Positions 17,535-25,738 of a stretch of 48,367 bases of DNA are shown here, piece by piece. The stretch spans positions 1-48,367 of the forward strand of contig JAADHC010000042.1 of NCBI GenBank assembly GCA_013152085.1. Direction: 5' to 3'. How positions within the stretch are numbered: the stretch's first letter is position 1; every line of letters starts with the position of its first letter. The position numbers were made by a program, and so were the translations under genes. This DNA comes from Chlorobiota bacterium. GTDB lineage: Bacteria > Bacteroidota > Bacteroidia > Bacteroidales > VadinHA17. The notes under the pieces were generated by a model that had not been told where the DNA came from, did no database searches, and saw nothing but the letters and a program-made list of their open reading frames with translations.

Positions 17535-19217
17535 TTAATACCACTTCGGGTCATGGTTTCTGCCGTGACATTTCAGGTAACACCTTCCCCTGAAGGTTCC
17601 CCTGTCTTCAAATCTCAACCTTCCGGAGTTGGATGGAAAAACAACATCCGTATCAAAATTGATGAGGTGTGAATTATTGGTAGAATTGCCCTGCGTACTG
17701 CTGATCCCGTGCGGGTCATGACAAACATTACAAGGTGTATCTGCACCCTGAATATGCGTTCTGTGACGCCTGAACGAATTGTTCCCAAGGATGGAGGACC
17801 GGCTGTGACAGGAATAACAGAGTTCATAATTTGTTGCTGATTCTGTAGTATAGTCAGCGGTTATATACTGGTATTTCAGGATTTGCGGGTAATCGGAACC
17901 ATGGGGGCCTGCAGGGGATGTACCGTTACTGGCATGACAATCCGTGCAATAGATGACACTTGATTCGGTATAAGGTAAAATGAGGCTTGGAACATTTGTG
18001 TTTTTCCCGGGGCCTTCGATCGGATGAAAAGATGGATTGGAAAGGTCAAATTCGAGACGTACGTTATTCTGCTCAATAACCCGTGTAGTGGGTGATCCGG
18101 GTTTTACAGGGCTATCGGCATGGCAACGATAGCACAACTCGTATTCATACTGGATGGGATTTACCTCACTTCCGGATGAACTTATCCCGCGAACACCTTC
18201 CAGAAAACCATTGGCATTAGGTGCAACGGCAGATTGCTGTCTGACAGCATGCGGATTATGACAGTCTTCACACTCAACATGCTGGACATTCACCACATCA
18301 GGTTCAACCGGATCATGGATAAGATTATAGGCATAAACATTATGAGTATAAGGTTTGGTGAGTTGTGATTCAATATCAGTGGAAGCTACGTTGCCGTTAT
18401 GACAAACCAGGCAGTTGTTTTCTTCGTTAAGATAATTCATTATCCTTGCCTTTCTGCCGGATGTGTGAGGATTATGACAGTTTTCACATGCATTTTCAGA
18501 TACCGTAGTATATGATGATCTCGGCCAGGGATTGGTACCTGTATTATTCCAGGTGGCTGTAGAATTTTTATGCGATGAATTTCCCCAGTAATTCAGGTCA
18601 TGACATTTCAGACACAACGTGGAAAATTGATTACTGACAACCAGGAAATCTCCGTAAATATTTTTATGTGGATCATGGCATGAAACACATTGAAGTTTGT
18701 CGTTTTCAAGTGTTACCGGCTGGGTTATCGTAACCGGATCTTTTAATTGTCCGTCAGCAGCTGCCAGCGAAGAATTATATATAAACGATATTGGATGGTC
18801 ATCCGAAAGATCAGTAGTTAACCTGCTGGGACCTGAAGGCATTACGGTTACGCCGCTGGCAAAAGTAATATCTGAGGTTCTGCTTAAAACATTTCCAAGC
18901 GCAATTGTTCCGTCATGACAGGAAAGACACAGGATAGAAGAACCGTCCGGCTGTCCCGGAACGGCGTTAATTGTAGAGCTGTTGTACAGTGTATAGGTGG
19001 TCCCCGGATCGTTGCGGTTCCATAGCGGACTCATAGGTTTGCTATTGTGTGGTGTATGACAAAAGATACAAATTTCCGATTCGGTGGTTGCCTTAATTGT
19101 TCCGGGACCTGAGGCGGAAAGATTATGAACCGTTGTGACAATAGACTGACCATGTAATATGGATGTTGAAAGTAACATCCATCCTAAAATATTAATTCTT
19201 ATCCACGCTTTTGTCAT
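17535..19217 (-). CDS. Dodecahaem c-type cytochrome
   Basis: The 560-residue protein has a signal peptide (about 1-23, ending LHG). It has eleven CXXCH haem sites starting at residues 50, 97, 177, 202, 244, 269, 316, 362, 424, 467 and 496, and one CX3CH site at 546-551. The first 205 residues closely follow the tetrahaem protein at 26883-27491 (CHTPHN, PLWN, YTLY, LCLSCHDGT, DHPISF, CxSCHDxH, LCLKCH). The rest adds eight haems in doubled-CXXCH style with several CHNPH/CHDPH motifs. It overlaps the upstream NHL gene by 4 bp (ATGA), so the two are co-transcribed. Export is likely, and a role in extracellular or outer-membrane electron transfer is inferred from haem number and context. Confidence 0.92.
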   Translation of the reverse strand: MTKAWIRINILGWMLLSTSILHGQSIVTTVHNLSASGPGTIKATTESEICIFCHTPHNSKPMSPLWNRNDPGTTYTLYNSSTINAVPGQPDGSSILCLSCHDGTIALGNVLSRTSDITFASGVTVMPSGPSRLTTDLSDDHPISFIYNSSLAAADGQLKDPVTITQPVTLENDKLQCVSCHDPHKNIYGDFLVVSNQFSTLCLKCHDLNYWGNSSHKNSTATWNNTGTNPWPRSSYTTVSENACENCHNPHTSGRKARIMNYLNEENNCLVCHNGNVASTDIESQLTKPYTHNVYAYNLIHDPVEPDVVNVQHVECEDCHNPHAVRQQSAVAPNANGFLEGVRGISSSGSEVNPIQYEYELCYRCHADSPVKPGSPTTRVIEQNNVRLEFDLSNPSFHPIEGPGKNTNVPSLILPYTESSVIYCTDCHASNGTSPAGPHGSDYPQILKYQYITADYTTESATNYELCYSCHSRSSILGNNSFRRHRTHIQGADTPCNVCHDPHGISSTQGNSTNNSHLINFDTDVVFPSNSGRLRFEDRGTFRGRCYLKCHGRNHDPKWY

Positions 19218-20230
19218 GGTTGTTTACTTAACAATTTGTAAATCTGAACCCTCGAATTATACGTGTCCGAAACATAAATATAATCATTTTCGTCAACGTA
19301 AACATTTGAGGGCATCCAGAACTGACCTTTATTACGGCCCTGAGAGCCGAAATAATATAAAAAATTACCGGCATGATCAAAGATCTGCACAACATGAAAC
19401 AAAGCATCCGTTACGTAAATGTTTCCTTTTGAATCTGTTGCCAGACCCTTTGGCCTGGAAAAATATCCGGTGGCATCCCCAATCTTCCCCAAAGATGAAA
19501 TATATTTACCATCCTGATCGAGAATTTGAATTCTGTAATTCAGTGCATCTGTTATATAAACTTTTTCCTGTTGATCACTCCAAAGGTATGTCGGAAAGTT
19601 GAATTCTTCCGGCCCTTTTCCCCTTTTACCAATATAGCGTAAAATCTGACCTGCCGGATTCAATACGGCGATACGATGTTGCCGGGTTTCGGCAATCCAA
19701 ATTTCGTTTTTCTTTTTTAACCATGTAATCCCGGTGGGCTGGTCAACCAGACCAGGTTTGGTTAACGGGATAAATTCATTCTCTTCCGTCTTATAAATAA
19801 AAACCAGATCCAGACGGGAATCAGTAAATAACAGACTGTTACCAGAGAATTTACACATGGATGCCAGGGACGGAAAGGGTTGTATATTTTTCGGTAACAG
19901 AACCGCCTTGCCTTTACCATTCTTAACATGAACAAGTGTTCCTAACCCTTGATCAAGAATCCAGTAATCTGAAGTCATCTCACCTACAACCGCCATAGGT
20001 TTGTTCAATATAAATTGTTTTTCTCCAAAGATCAAATCAGAGATTTTTTCGCCAAGATTCTTCTCAATGTTTTTTTCATGATCCGGGAAAACCGAGACCC
20101 ACCCGATCCTTTCTTCCTGAAAATCCTGTGCTGCCATCGGACGGCATGTAATGAAAATTACTGTAAAAAGGAGCCCGAACATACCCGACTCAATTATTTT
20201 TCTCCTGTCAGATCCTTTTCCTGGTGCCAT
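19214..20230 (-). CDS. NHL-repeat six-bladed beta-propeller protein, paralogue A
   Basis: The 338-residue protein has a hydrophobic N-terminal segment (about residues 17-35, GMFGLLFTVIFITCRPMAA) after a charged start, consistent with a signal peptide. The ATG at 20182 is an alternative start that would give a more usual signal. Residues about 80-335 contain NHL-type blades: IWIAETRQHRIAVLNPAG, VYITDALNYRIQILDQDG, IYVTDALFHVVQIFDHAG and IYVSDTYNSRVQIYKL. No haem site is present. It precedes the dodecahaem cytochrome with a 4-bp overlap. A second propeller at 25739-26791 leads the other cytochrome operon. NHL propellers usually bind proteins or glycans, so a scaffold role for the cytochromes is plausible but inferred. 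Confidence 0.88.
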   Translation of the reverse strand: MAPGKGSDRRKIIESGMFGLLFTVIFITCRPMAAQDFQEERIGWVSVFPDHEKNIEKNLGEKISDLIFGEKQFILNKPMAVVGEMTSDYWILDQGLGTLVHVKNGKGKAVLLPKNIQPFPSLASMCKFSGNSLLFTDSRLDLVFIYKTEENEFIPLTKPGLVDQPTGITWLKKKNEIWIAETRQHRIAVLNPAGQILRYIGKRGKGPEEFNFPTYLWSDQQEKVYITDALNYRIQILDQDGKYISSLGKIGDATGYFSRPKGLATDSKGNIYVTDALFHVVQIFDHAGNFLYYFGSQGRNKGQFWMPSNVYVDENDYIYVSDTYNSRVQIYKLLSKQP

Positions 20231-20301
20231 TGAAAAAAATTAAAATAAATACCGGTATTCATTAAATTTATCATAAAGGGCCAAAATCTTTCTTTAGGTA
20301 T

Positions 20302-20334
20302 CAAAATTATACATTGCATGTATATTGCCATAAA
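20302..20334 (-). promoter_or_regulatory. Candidate promoter with spacer operator for the NHL-dodecahaem operon
   Basis: On the minus strand TAATTTTG (20309-20302) fits the -7 consensus TAnnTTTG. TTTA (20334-20331) stands 21 bp upstream, one base from the TTTG -33 box. Between them lies the inverted repeat TATACAT-TGC-ATGTATA (20308-20324), placed where a bound regulator would block or alter polymerase contact. Confidence 0.5.
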
Positions 20335-20581
20335 TCATCCGTAAATAATTCATAATACAGTCACATACATACTTAATTTATATCTGGTTTAAATTAATTA
20401 TCTGTGCATATTGCATGACGGTTACGGATTTCTCTTTCAATATGATCATTTACGATTTATTCAATAAAGAAGTTTCAGGGTAACGTTATTTATTTAAAAA
20501 CAGGGATTATTTTTTCTTAACGGTCTGGAAGGTAAAAAACTCCTTTGCACAGATTATGAAAAAACTTTACAGAAGTTCTCA

Positions 20582-20590
20582 TATATTTGC
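20582..20590 (+). promoter_or_regulatory. Candidate -7 box (TATATTTGC) for the second OB-fold gene
   Basis: TATATTTGC fits TAnnTTTG and lies 28 bp before the first ATG at 20618. No TTTG is seen at the standard distance upstream. Confidence 0.5.
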
Positions 20591-20617
20591 ATTGAAACTC
20601 AACAAATAAATAATATT

Positions 20618-21322
20618 ATGATAATAACCATGATAAGATTCTTGCTCTATCCATTGCTGATTCTTGTTCAGACGAACGAATGTATACCGGCTTCGAATGA
20701 TATGCTGCAGCATCCTGACTTACATAAAGGGATTGCCAGGGAAGTCGTACAAACAAATCATTATACATATATCAGGATTACTAACCTGAAAGACAGCCAG
20801 TGGCTTGCTGTTCCAAAAACCGAAGTGGTGGTAGGGAAAACTTATTATTACGGGAAAGGTATTTTAATGCCGGATTTTTTTAGCAAGGAACTGAACAGGA
20901 CCTTTCCGTCAGTGCTGCTTCTTGAGCGTGTATTCCCCGAACCGGGTGCTGTTCTTTCATCAGCTGCGGATCAGTCATATACCGCTGCGGTAAAAAATGA
21001 AAAAATCGATGTTTCGATCGAAGCTGAAGAAGGGATGGTTACGATCTCCGGAATTTGGGAAAACAAAGACCGGTATTCGGGGAAGGTGATCGTGATAAAG
21101 GGACAGGTAACGAAATATAATGCCCGTATCATGGGGAAAAATTGGATTCATATCCAGGATGGAACGGCGTATAAGGAACATTATGATTTAACCGTTACAT
21201 GTGACTGTACGGTAAAAGTTGGCGATATTATTACCTTGCAAGGAACCATTGTGGCGGATAAAGATTTCGGATATGGATATAAATATGAAATATTAATGGA
21301 AAACGCAGTCCCGGTTAAATAA
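20618..21322 (+). CDS. OB-fold exported protein, paralogue B
   Basis: The protein has 234 residues from the first ATG; a second ATG at 20630 is an equal candidate. The start (IRFLLYPLLILVQ) looks like a signal peptide but lacks a convincing lipobox. The body matches the 16790-17488 protein throughout: TNHYTYIRI, QWLAVPKTE, SKELNRTFPSVLLLE, GKVIVIKGQVTKYNARIMGKNW, HIQDGT, GDIITLQGTI and YGYKYEILMENA. It converges on the pentahaem gene at 21368, just as its paralogue converges on the dodecahaem gene. Function is unknown; conservation of the arrangement suggests a linked role. Confidence 0.75.
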   Translation: MIITMIRFLLYPLLILVQTNECIPASNDMLQHPDLHKGIAREVVQTNHYTYIRITNLKDSQWLAVPKTEVVVGKTYYYGKGILMPDFFSKELNRTFPSVLLLERVFPEPGAVLSSAADQSYTAAVKNEKIDVSIEAEEGMVTISGIWENKDRYSGKVIVIKGQVTKYNARIMGKNWIHIQDGTAYKEHYDLTVTCDCTVKVGDIITLQGTIVADKDFGYGYKYEILMENAVPVK

Positions 21323-21367
21323 TTCTTCCATAAAACATGAACCCTGATAGCCTGTTACAATAAAATA

Positions 21368-22033
21368 TTATAGTTTATGGCAGGTCAGACAAAGGGTGCT
21401 GTTGAAATTGGTAATCCATAATGATAATGTCTCGGTATATGTCCCACTGCCATGAATATCATGACATCCAATACAACCCTGTGTATTTCTGCTTAAATGA
21501 ACATCATGACAGGAAGTACATTCCATATAACCGTTTTCAAGTAAATCCTCCTCTATTGTTCCGCCCAGACCTGACATTTTTGTACTTGGATCATACAAAT
21601 GACCATCCTGGGTTGCCAGAGCCGCATCATACCGGAAAGAGATCGGATGATCATCTTTAAGATCAGTTGTGATGTTTCCAAAAGTAACATAACGGGTTCC
21701 GCTTGTAATCCCACTATGATTGTCGTAAGCCACCGTACCATCATGGCAGGAAAGACATAATTTCGATTTTCCTCCCGGCTGTTGTGGAACAGCATCAAGT
21801 GTCGCACTGGAATAAAGTGTGAAGGTGGCAGTCGTTAACTGGTGGTTCCATAACGGACTTGCAAGAGATGCGGGGGCAGCATTATGCGGCGTATGACATG
21901 GCTTACAAAATTCATTGCCACTCCATGCAGCTCCGGAGAAGTCATGATGACTGTTCCGGAGACCTTGAGCATCAAGTGTTGTCAGTGGAAAAACCCAGAT
22001 GAAACAGACGAAGATAAATACCCATTTTACCAT
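21368..22033 (-). CDS. Pentahaem c-type cytochrome with tetrahaem-module core
   Basis: I start it at the ATG at 22033 (221 residues). A candidate promoter lies just upstream, and an upstream extension to 22108 would bury the signal peptide (VKWVFIFVCFIWVFPLTTLDAQ). Five CXXCH sites start at residues 43, 93, 172, 187 and 215. Four of them sit in the same surroundings as in the 202-residue tetrahaem protein (CHTPHN, SPLWNH, TLYSS, LCLSCHDGTVA, DDHPISF, CTSCHDVH, LCLTCHK). The extra one (CIGCHDIH at 187) is an insertion near the C-terminus. It is probably exported. It lies 131 bp after the undecahaem gene, so it may have its own promoter as well as read-through from the operon. Confidence 0.9.
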   Translation of the reverse strand: MVKWVFIFVCFIWVFPLTTLDAQGLRNSHHDFSGAAWSGNEFCKPCHTPHNAAPASLASPLWNHQLTTATFTLYSSATLDAVPQQPGGKSKLCLSCHDGTVAYDNHSGITSGTRYVTFGNITTDLKDDHPISFRYDAALATQDGHLYDPSTKMSGLGGTIEEDLLENGYMECTSCHDVHLSRNTQGCIGCHDIHGSGTYTETLSLWITNFNSTLCLTCHKL

Positions 22034-22063
22034 AATGATATATTTTTTAATGTAAATACTTAT

Positions 22064-22097
22064 TAAAAGTAAACCCAAAGAGATTAGGCGTACAAAA
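22064..22097 (-). promoter_or_regulatory. Candidate promoter of the pentahaem cytochrome gene
   Basis: On the minus strand TTTTG (22097-22093) and TACTTTTA (22071-22064) are 21 bp apart. This matches the Bacteroidota layout with one mismatch in the -7 box (final A for G). It lies 31 bp before the chosen start. Confidence 0.4.
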
Positions 22098-22164
22098 GGA
22101 TAACCCAACCGCGAAAGGGTCCATATTCAGGATAAACAGCGTTATCATATGTTGTAAAAATTAA

Positions 22165-23178
22165 TCATAGAATTCTATTATATGTTGCTTTTCCGTGACA
22201 ACCGGGGAGACATGATCCTCCCTGGGGGTCAGATTTATAATTTAGCTGCATTTGCCACTTCCCAAACGTTACAGATTCGTTTATAAGATGCACATTGTCA
22301 GCAGCGTGAACATTGTGACACAGCGTACAACTCCTGCCCTTATTTCCGTGAACATGCTTGAAATGCAGGTTCTCCTCACCATTTCTGAAATTCGTAGCCG
22401 AATTGGTTTTCGTAGCCGTGATCAATTGACTGTCATGACATGAAAAACAGAGTTCAAAATTTTCCGGGGCAGAGGCGGTATATGCACCTTTTGGGAAAGC
22501 AGCAACAAGTAAGCCGGGATATTTTGAAGCATGTGGTGTATGGCATCCAATACACCCGCTCATTTCTATTGCCCCATGGACATACTTTTTCTCTGAAACC
22601 AATTGTGCAATATTTGTGATAATAACTGTATCGTCACCCATCGTTTTGTTGTGGCATGACAGACACAATGCCGGGCCTTCCGAGCGTAATAAAGCATTAT
22701 TGGCCGAACGGTGCGGGTCATGGCACAACTGACATTGTCCGTTTTTTACCGGAAGGTGGATATCCTTGGCTTTTTCCGTAACATTCTCATGACACATATA
22801 GCATAATGACGAAGGCGGATCATCAACCAGCAGAGACGGATATTGAGAAGAGTGGGGAGAATGGCAAATCAGGCAATCTTCACTGGCCGGAGGATGGGTA
22901 TGTTTTGCATCTCCCAGGTCATGGCAGATCAAACATAAGTCGGGACCTTCCGCAACAAGTTTAAACCCTGGCTCATCACCAGGATGTGATGTGTTTAACG
23001 GTTCATGACAGACTTCACAACCTTCTTCCATAATCTTATGCACCACTTTATAGGATGCTTTTAATTTGTGGCAATAGTAACATTTCTCATTTTGATTAGA
23101 GCCACCAGTATCAGATGATGTTGGAAACACAAACAAGGCCAGGGGTAAAAAAAGGACAAATAAATACCTCATAATCAA
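22165..23178 (-). CDS. Undecahaem c-type cytochrome (doubled-CXXCH type)
   Basis: The 337-residue protein has a signal peptide (about 1-21) and carries ten CXXCH sites starting at residues 33, 54, 82, 102, 126, 149, 172, 209, 244 and 284. A final CX3CH lies at 323-328. The regular pairing of motifs (CLICHSPH, CQLCHDPH, CIGCHTPH, CTLCHNVH) is the doubled-CXXCH pattern. The C-terminal CX3CH module (HLIN, then strands, then GSCLPGCHG) resembles the end of the dodecahaem protein. It starts 4 bp after the stop of the outer-membrane barrel gene, so the two products probably act together. It could be the haem wire threaded through the barrel, or the exposed terminal cytochrome. Which one it is cannot be decided from sequence. 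Confidence 0.92.
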   Translation of the reverse strand: MIMRYLFVLFLPLALFVFPTSSDTGGSNQNEKCYYCHKLKASYKVVHKIMEEGCEVCHEPLNTSHPGDEPGFKLVAEGPDLCLICHDLGDAKHTHPPASEDCLICHSPHSSQYPSLLVDDPPSSLCYMCHENVTEKAKDIHLPVKNGQCQLCHDPHRSANNALLRSEGPALCLSCHNKTMGDDTVIITNIAQLVSEKKYVHGAIEMSGCIGCHTPHASKYPGLLVAAFPKGAYTASAPENFELCFSCHDSQLITATKTNSATNFRNGEENLHFKHVHGNKGRSCTLCHNVHAADNVHLINESVTFGKWQMQLNYKSDPQGGSCLPGCHGKATYNRIL

Positions 23179-23182
23179 TGTA

Positions 23183-25147
23183 TTAAAATTTTCTTGTTGC
23201 TTTGATAAACAAGCTTCCCATGGTTAACGACTCTTCAGTATATCTCCGGCTGTATAATTCAATCCCCCCTTTTAGATAAAGTTGTCTTAGTGAGGTGCTC
23301 AGTTCGGCCTTTGCGGTAATTACATCCAAATTTAGATTTTCTCCGCGCTGCCTTAAATATCCGAACTCTAGACTGGCCTTGGTTTGTTTTTTAAAAACAT
23401 AAGCCATTCTCCCTGATATATTAGCGTATTGCTGATTAATCTGATCTTCTATTATTAAGTAATCACGGACAGAACCATTAAGGGACAGGAGTAGTTTATG
23501 TTTAATATTTCCATTCAGATTTACGTAATACCTCATAAGTTTATATGGAATTATATTGCTGCGATATTGATCGTATTCCATACCTGCTTCAAGGAAGCCA
23601 AAATTTAACCGTGTACCCCAAACATCCTGGGAAAAATAATTCAAAGTGATCAATCCGGTTTGTTCTATATTGGAATAATCCTGTTGTGCATAACGGTAAT
23701 AAACTTCAAGTATGTTCTTAAACATTAATAGGTTTATACCTGTCCCGAAGTTATTTACATTATAGCTGTAATCCCCTTCCTGGCTGGCTGTATAATCAAT
23801 CAGAACGCTCTGACCGTTTGAAATCTGTCCTCCCGGGATGCGCTGGATTTCGACATAACCATTCCGTTCAATAATACTATAGTCAAAGTCTAACTGATAA
23901 ATGATGGTCCCCGTAACATCTTTTACGGTAACCGATGCCGGATCTGTAAATGGACGATCCAGAAGTTCGATAAAGCCATCTCTCAGCACATGTTCCTCAT
24001 CGATCACCTGGAGCGGTGCAGGTTTGCTATCCATTGACCTGTGATTCCGGAAATACCGGTAAAAAAGATTCAACCGGCCGAAAGGTATTTTTTTTGTATA
24101 TTTAAAATCAACTCCTGTTTTCGTGTTTTTCTCATTATAAACAGTTTGGGAGAGAGATGAATAATCAATATAAACACTGGAAGTCAGGCTGTAGAATAAC
24201 TGATGCTCAAGTTCACTTCTGATCACATGTTTACGTAAATCCTGGGTTGATTCAGAAAGAGAATAATAATTATAGCTCCCGTTTAGCCGGAAATTTGCAG
24301 GCAGACGTAATTTAATACTTTCAAATCCGTCAAATCGTTCAAACGTATGTTCTCCTTTCTGATTATAATAATTTACCCTTGAGGAGAAATTGTATTTTTT
24401 TGTTTTATCAAAAAACAGAGTATTGTTCAATGTTATCTGGTCAATGTTGTTCACGACCGTATCCTGATCAGTATAGGTATAAATATACTTGTCATGATTA
24501 TAAATAAATTCATTCCTGTTCAATGACCCGAATGCTTTGGAAATCCTTGTTTCCAGGTTATTCTGATTCATGGAAAATTCCCGGCCTGTTTCAGTCTCTT
24601 TTTGATCCCAGTTTAAATCCCGGTAAGTAAGAGTTACGGGTAAAAACTTATTATTCAATGATATTCTGCCTCCATAATTTTTGTTTACAGATTTTACATT
24701 TGTCAGATTTTCACGGTTAAAATAACTTTGGTTCAGGTTGACATAAGAGGAAATAGTAACGGGTTTGCCACTAAAAATGGTTGTTTGCAAGTCGAGTTTG
24801 TTCAGGGTACGTACCTCAGACCTGTTAGGGATGCGAATATATTTTTCATCTCGGGTTTCGGGATTAAATTCTCCGCTAAAATCCAAAGTTATGATATCAG
24901 GTTGCCATAAGTAACTTTTGGAATTGATTTGAATCCCTGCAATATAATATTTACTTTTTTGGGTGTCGGTAAAATCACGGATTATATTATTCTGTTGTCT
25001 GAATAATCCTTCTAATTGTACTTTACCGGTTAATGACTGCTGATGCCACAGGCCGGAGGAAGACAGTGTCTGTGCCAAAGCGTTTGGATTCAAACACAAG
25101 AATGATAAGAGTACACCATATTTGATTTGTCTTACCACCAGTTCCAT
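23183..25147 (-). CDS. Haem-free outer-membrane beta-barrel, putative conduit porin
   Basis: The 654-residue protein has a signal peptide (about 1-25, ending ALAQ) and no CXXCH. The rest is rich in alternating polar and aromatic strands (for example LNRNEFIYNHDKYIYTY and YNFSSRVNYYNQKG). It ends in KATRKF, with the terminal phenylalanine that barrel-assembly machinery favours. Residues about 385-450 include a non-barrel segment, DPASVTVKDVTGTIIYQLDFD. It sits between a pentahaem lipoprotein gene (8 bp gap) and an undecahaem gene (4 bp gap). In known porin-cytochrome conduits a barrel insulates a multiheme cytochrome across the outer membrane. That role fits here by gene order; I could not match it to a named porin family. 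Confidence 0.8.
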   Translation of the reverse strand: MELVVRQIKYGVLLSFLCLNPNALAQTLSSSGLWHQQSLTGKVQLEGLFRQQNNIIRDFTDTQKSKYYIAGIQINSKSYLWQPDIITLDFSGEFNPETRDEKYIRIPNRSEVRTLNKLDLQTTIFSGKPVTISSYVNLNQSYFNRENLTNVKSVNKNYGGRISLNNKFLPVTLTYRDLNWDQKETETGREFSMNQNNLETRISKAFGSLNRNEFIYNHDKYIYTYTDQDTVVNNIDQITLNNTLFFDKTKKYNFSSRVNYYNQKGEHTFERFDGFESIKLRLPANFRLNGSYNYYSLSESTQDLRKHVIRSELEHQLFYSLTSSVYIDYSSLSQTVYNEKNTKTGVDFKYTKKIPFGRLNLFYRYFRNHRSMDSKPAPLQVIDEEHVLRDGFIELLDRPFTDPASVTVKDVTGTIIYQLDFDYSIIERNGYVEIQRIPGGQISNGQSVLIDYTASQEGDYSYNVNNFGTGINLLMFKNILEVYYRYAQQDYSNIEQTGLITLNYFSQDVWGTRLNFGFLEAGMEYDQYRSNIIPYKLMRYYVNLNGNIKHKLLLSLNGSVRDYLIIEDQINQQYANISGRMAYVFKKQTKASLEFGYLRQRGENLNLDVITAKAELSTSLRQLYLKGGIELYSRRYTEESLTMGSLFIKATRKF

Positions 25148-25155
25148 CAGAAAGG

Positions 25156-25728
25156 TTAATTAAACAAAAATTTATCCTCACCACCATGTGGATTGTGACA
25201 TTCCAGGCAACTCATCTCTCCGATTCCTTCATGCGTTTCTCCTTTTAATATCCTGTCCTTATCGTGACAATAGAGGCATAATTTCTGACCGGTTCTGCGC
25301 AAAAGATTTTCATTTTTAGACATGTGTGGATTATGGCATGCCGTACAATATCCTCCTGAAACCGGTCCATGGAGGTGTTTGTATTTTTCAGCAAAATCTT
25401 CATGACACATATAGCATAGTCCGGGTTGTGTATCAGCAAATTGCCCGAGCGCATTCTCCAGATGGCAAGAAGTACACATTCGCTCCTGATACGGATAATG
25501 CAGCACATACTTTGGCTTTACGGTTTTGGCCAATAAGGCGGAAGTATCTCCTGAAACATCCAGGCCAGGCTGACTATGGATTGTATCCGTCATGGAAGAA
25601 TCAACAACAGGAACCCCATCGAAGAAAAAAGAAAGTAACTTTCGGGATTTTTCGGGTGAGCTACAGCTTAAAATTCCTGCAAAAGCAATTGCAATTAATA
25701 TAAAATATTTTCTGAATTTATTGTTCAT
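25156..25728 (-). CDS. Pentahaem lipoprotein cytochrome
   Basis: I start it at the ATG at 25728 (190 residues), which leaves a 10-bp gap to the upstream NHL gene and exposes a lipoprotein signal ending AGILSC (C22). The frame is open to 25803, but that would overlap the NHL gene. Five CXXCH sites start at residues 85, 105, 128, 151 and 174, all in the C-terminal half (CTSCHLE, CYMCHED, CTACHNPH, CLYCHDK, CLECHNPH). Residues 23-80 form a low-complexity tether. A lipid-anchored small multiheme protein next to a barrel could pass electrons to or from the conduit on either face of the outer membrane. The tether-plus-haem design is seen directly; the role is inferred. Confidence 0.88.
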   Translation of the reverse strand: MNNKFRKYFILIAIAFAGILSCSSPEKSRKLLSFFFDGVPVVDSSMTDTIHSQPGLDVSGDTSALLAKTVKPKYVLHYPYQERMCTSCHLENALGQFADTQPGLCYMCHEDFAEKYKHLHGPVSGGYCTACHNPHMSKNENLLRRTGQKLCLYCHDKDRILKGETHEGIGEMSCLECHNPHGGEDKFLFN

Positions 25729-25738
25729 CCAAAAGCTG

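Larger units (their letters stand above)
20231..20617. other. Divergent regulatory region between NHL gene and OB-fold gene
   Basis: This 387-bp AT-rich stretch separates divergent genes of the cytochrome cluster. It contains a promoter with an inverted repeat for the minus-strand operon and a -7 box for the plus-strand gene. The octamer ATTGCATG of the inverted repeat recurs near 20408-20415. I see no gene in it. Confidence 0.6.

Noticed and set aside
22034-22108. Longer start of the pentahaem cytochrome at 22108
   Set aside because: It would place 25 residues ahead of the signal peptide and overlap the candidate promoter.
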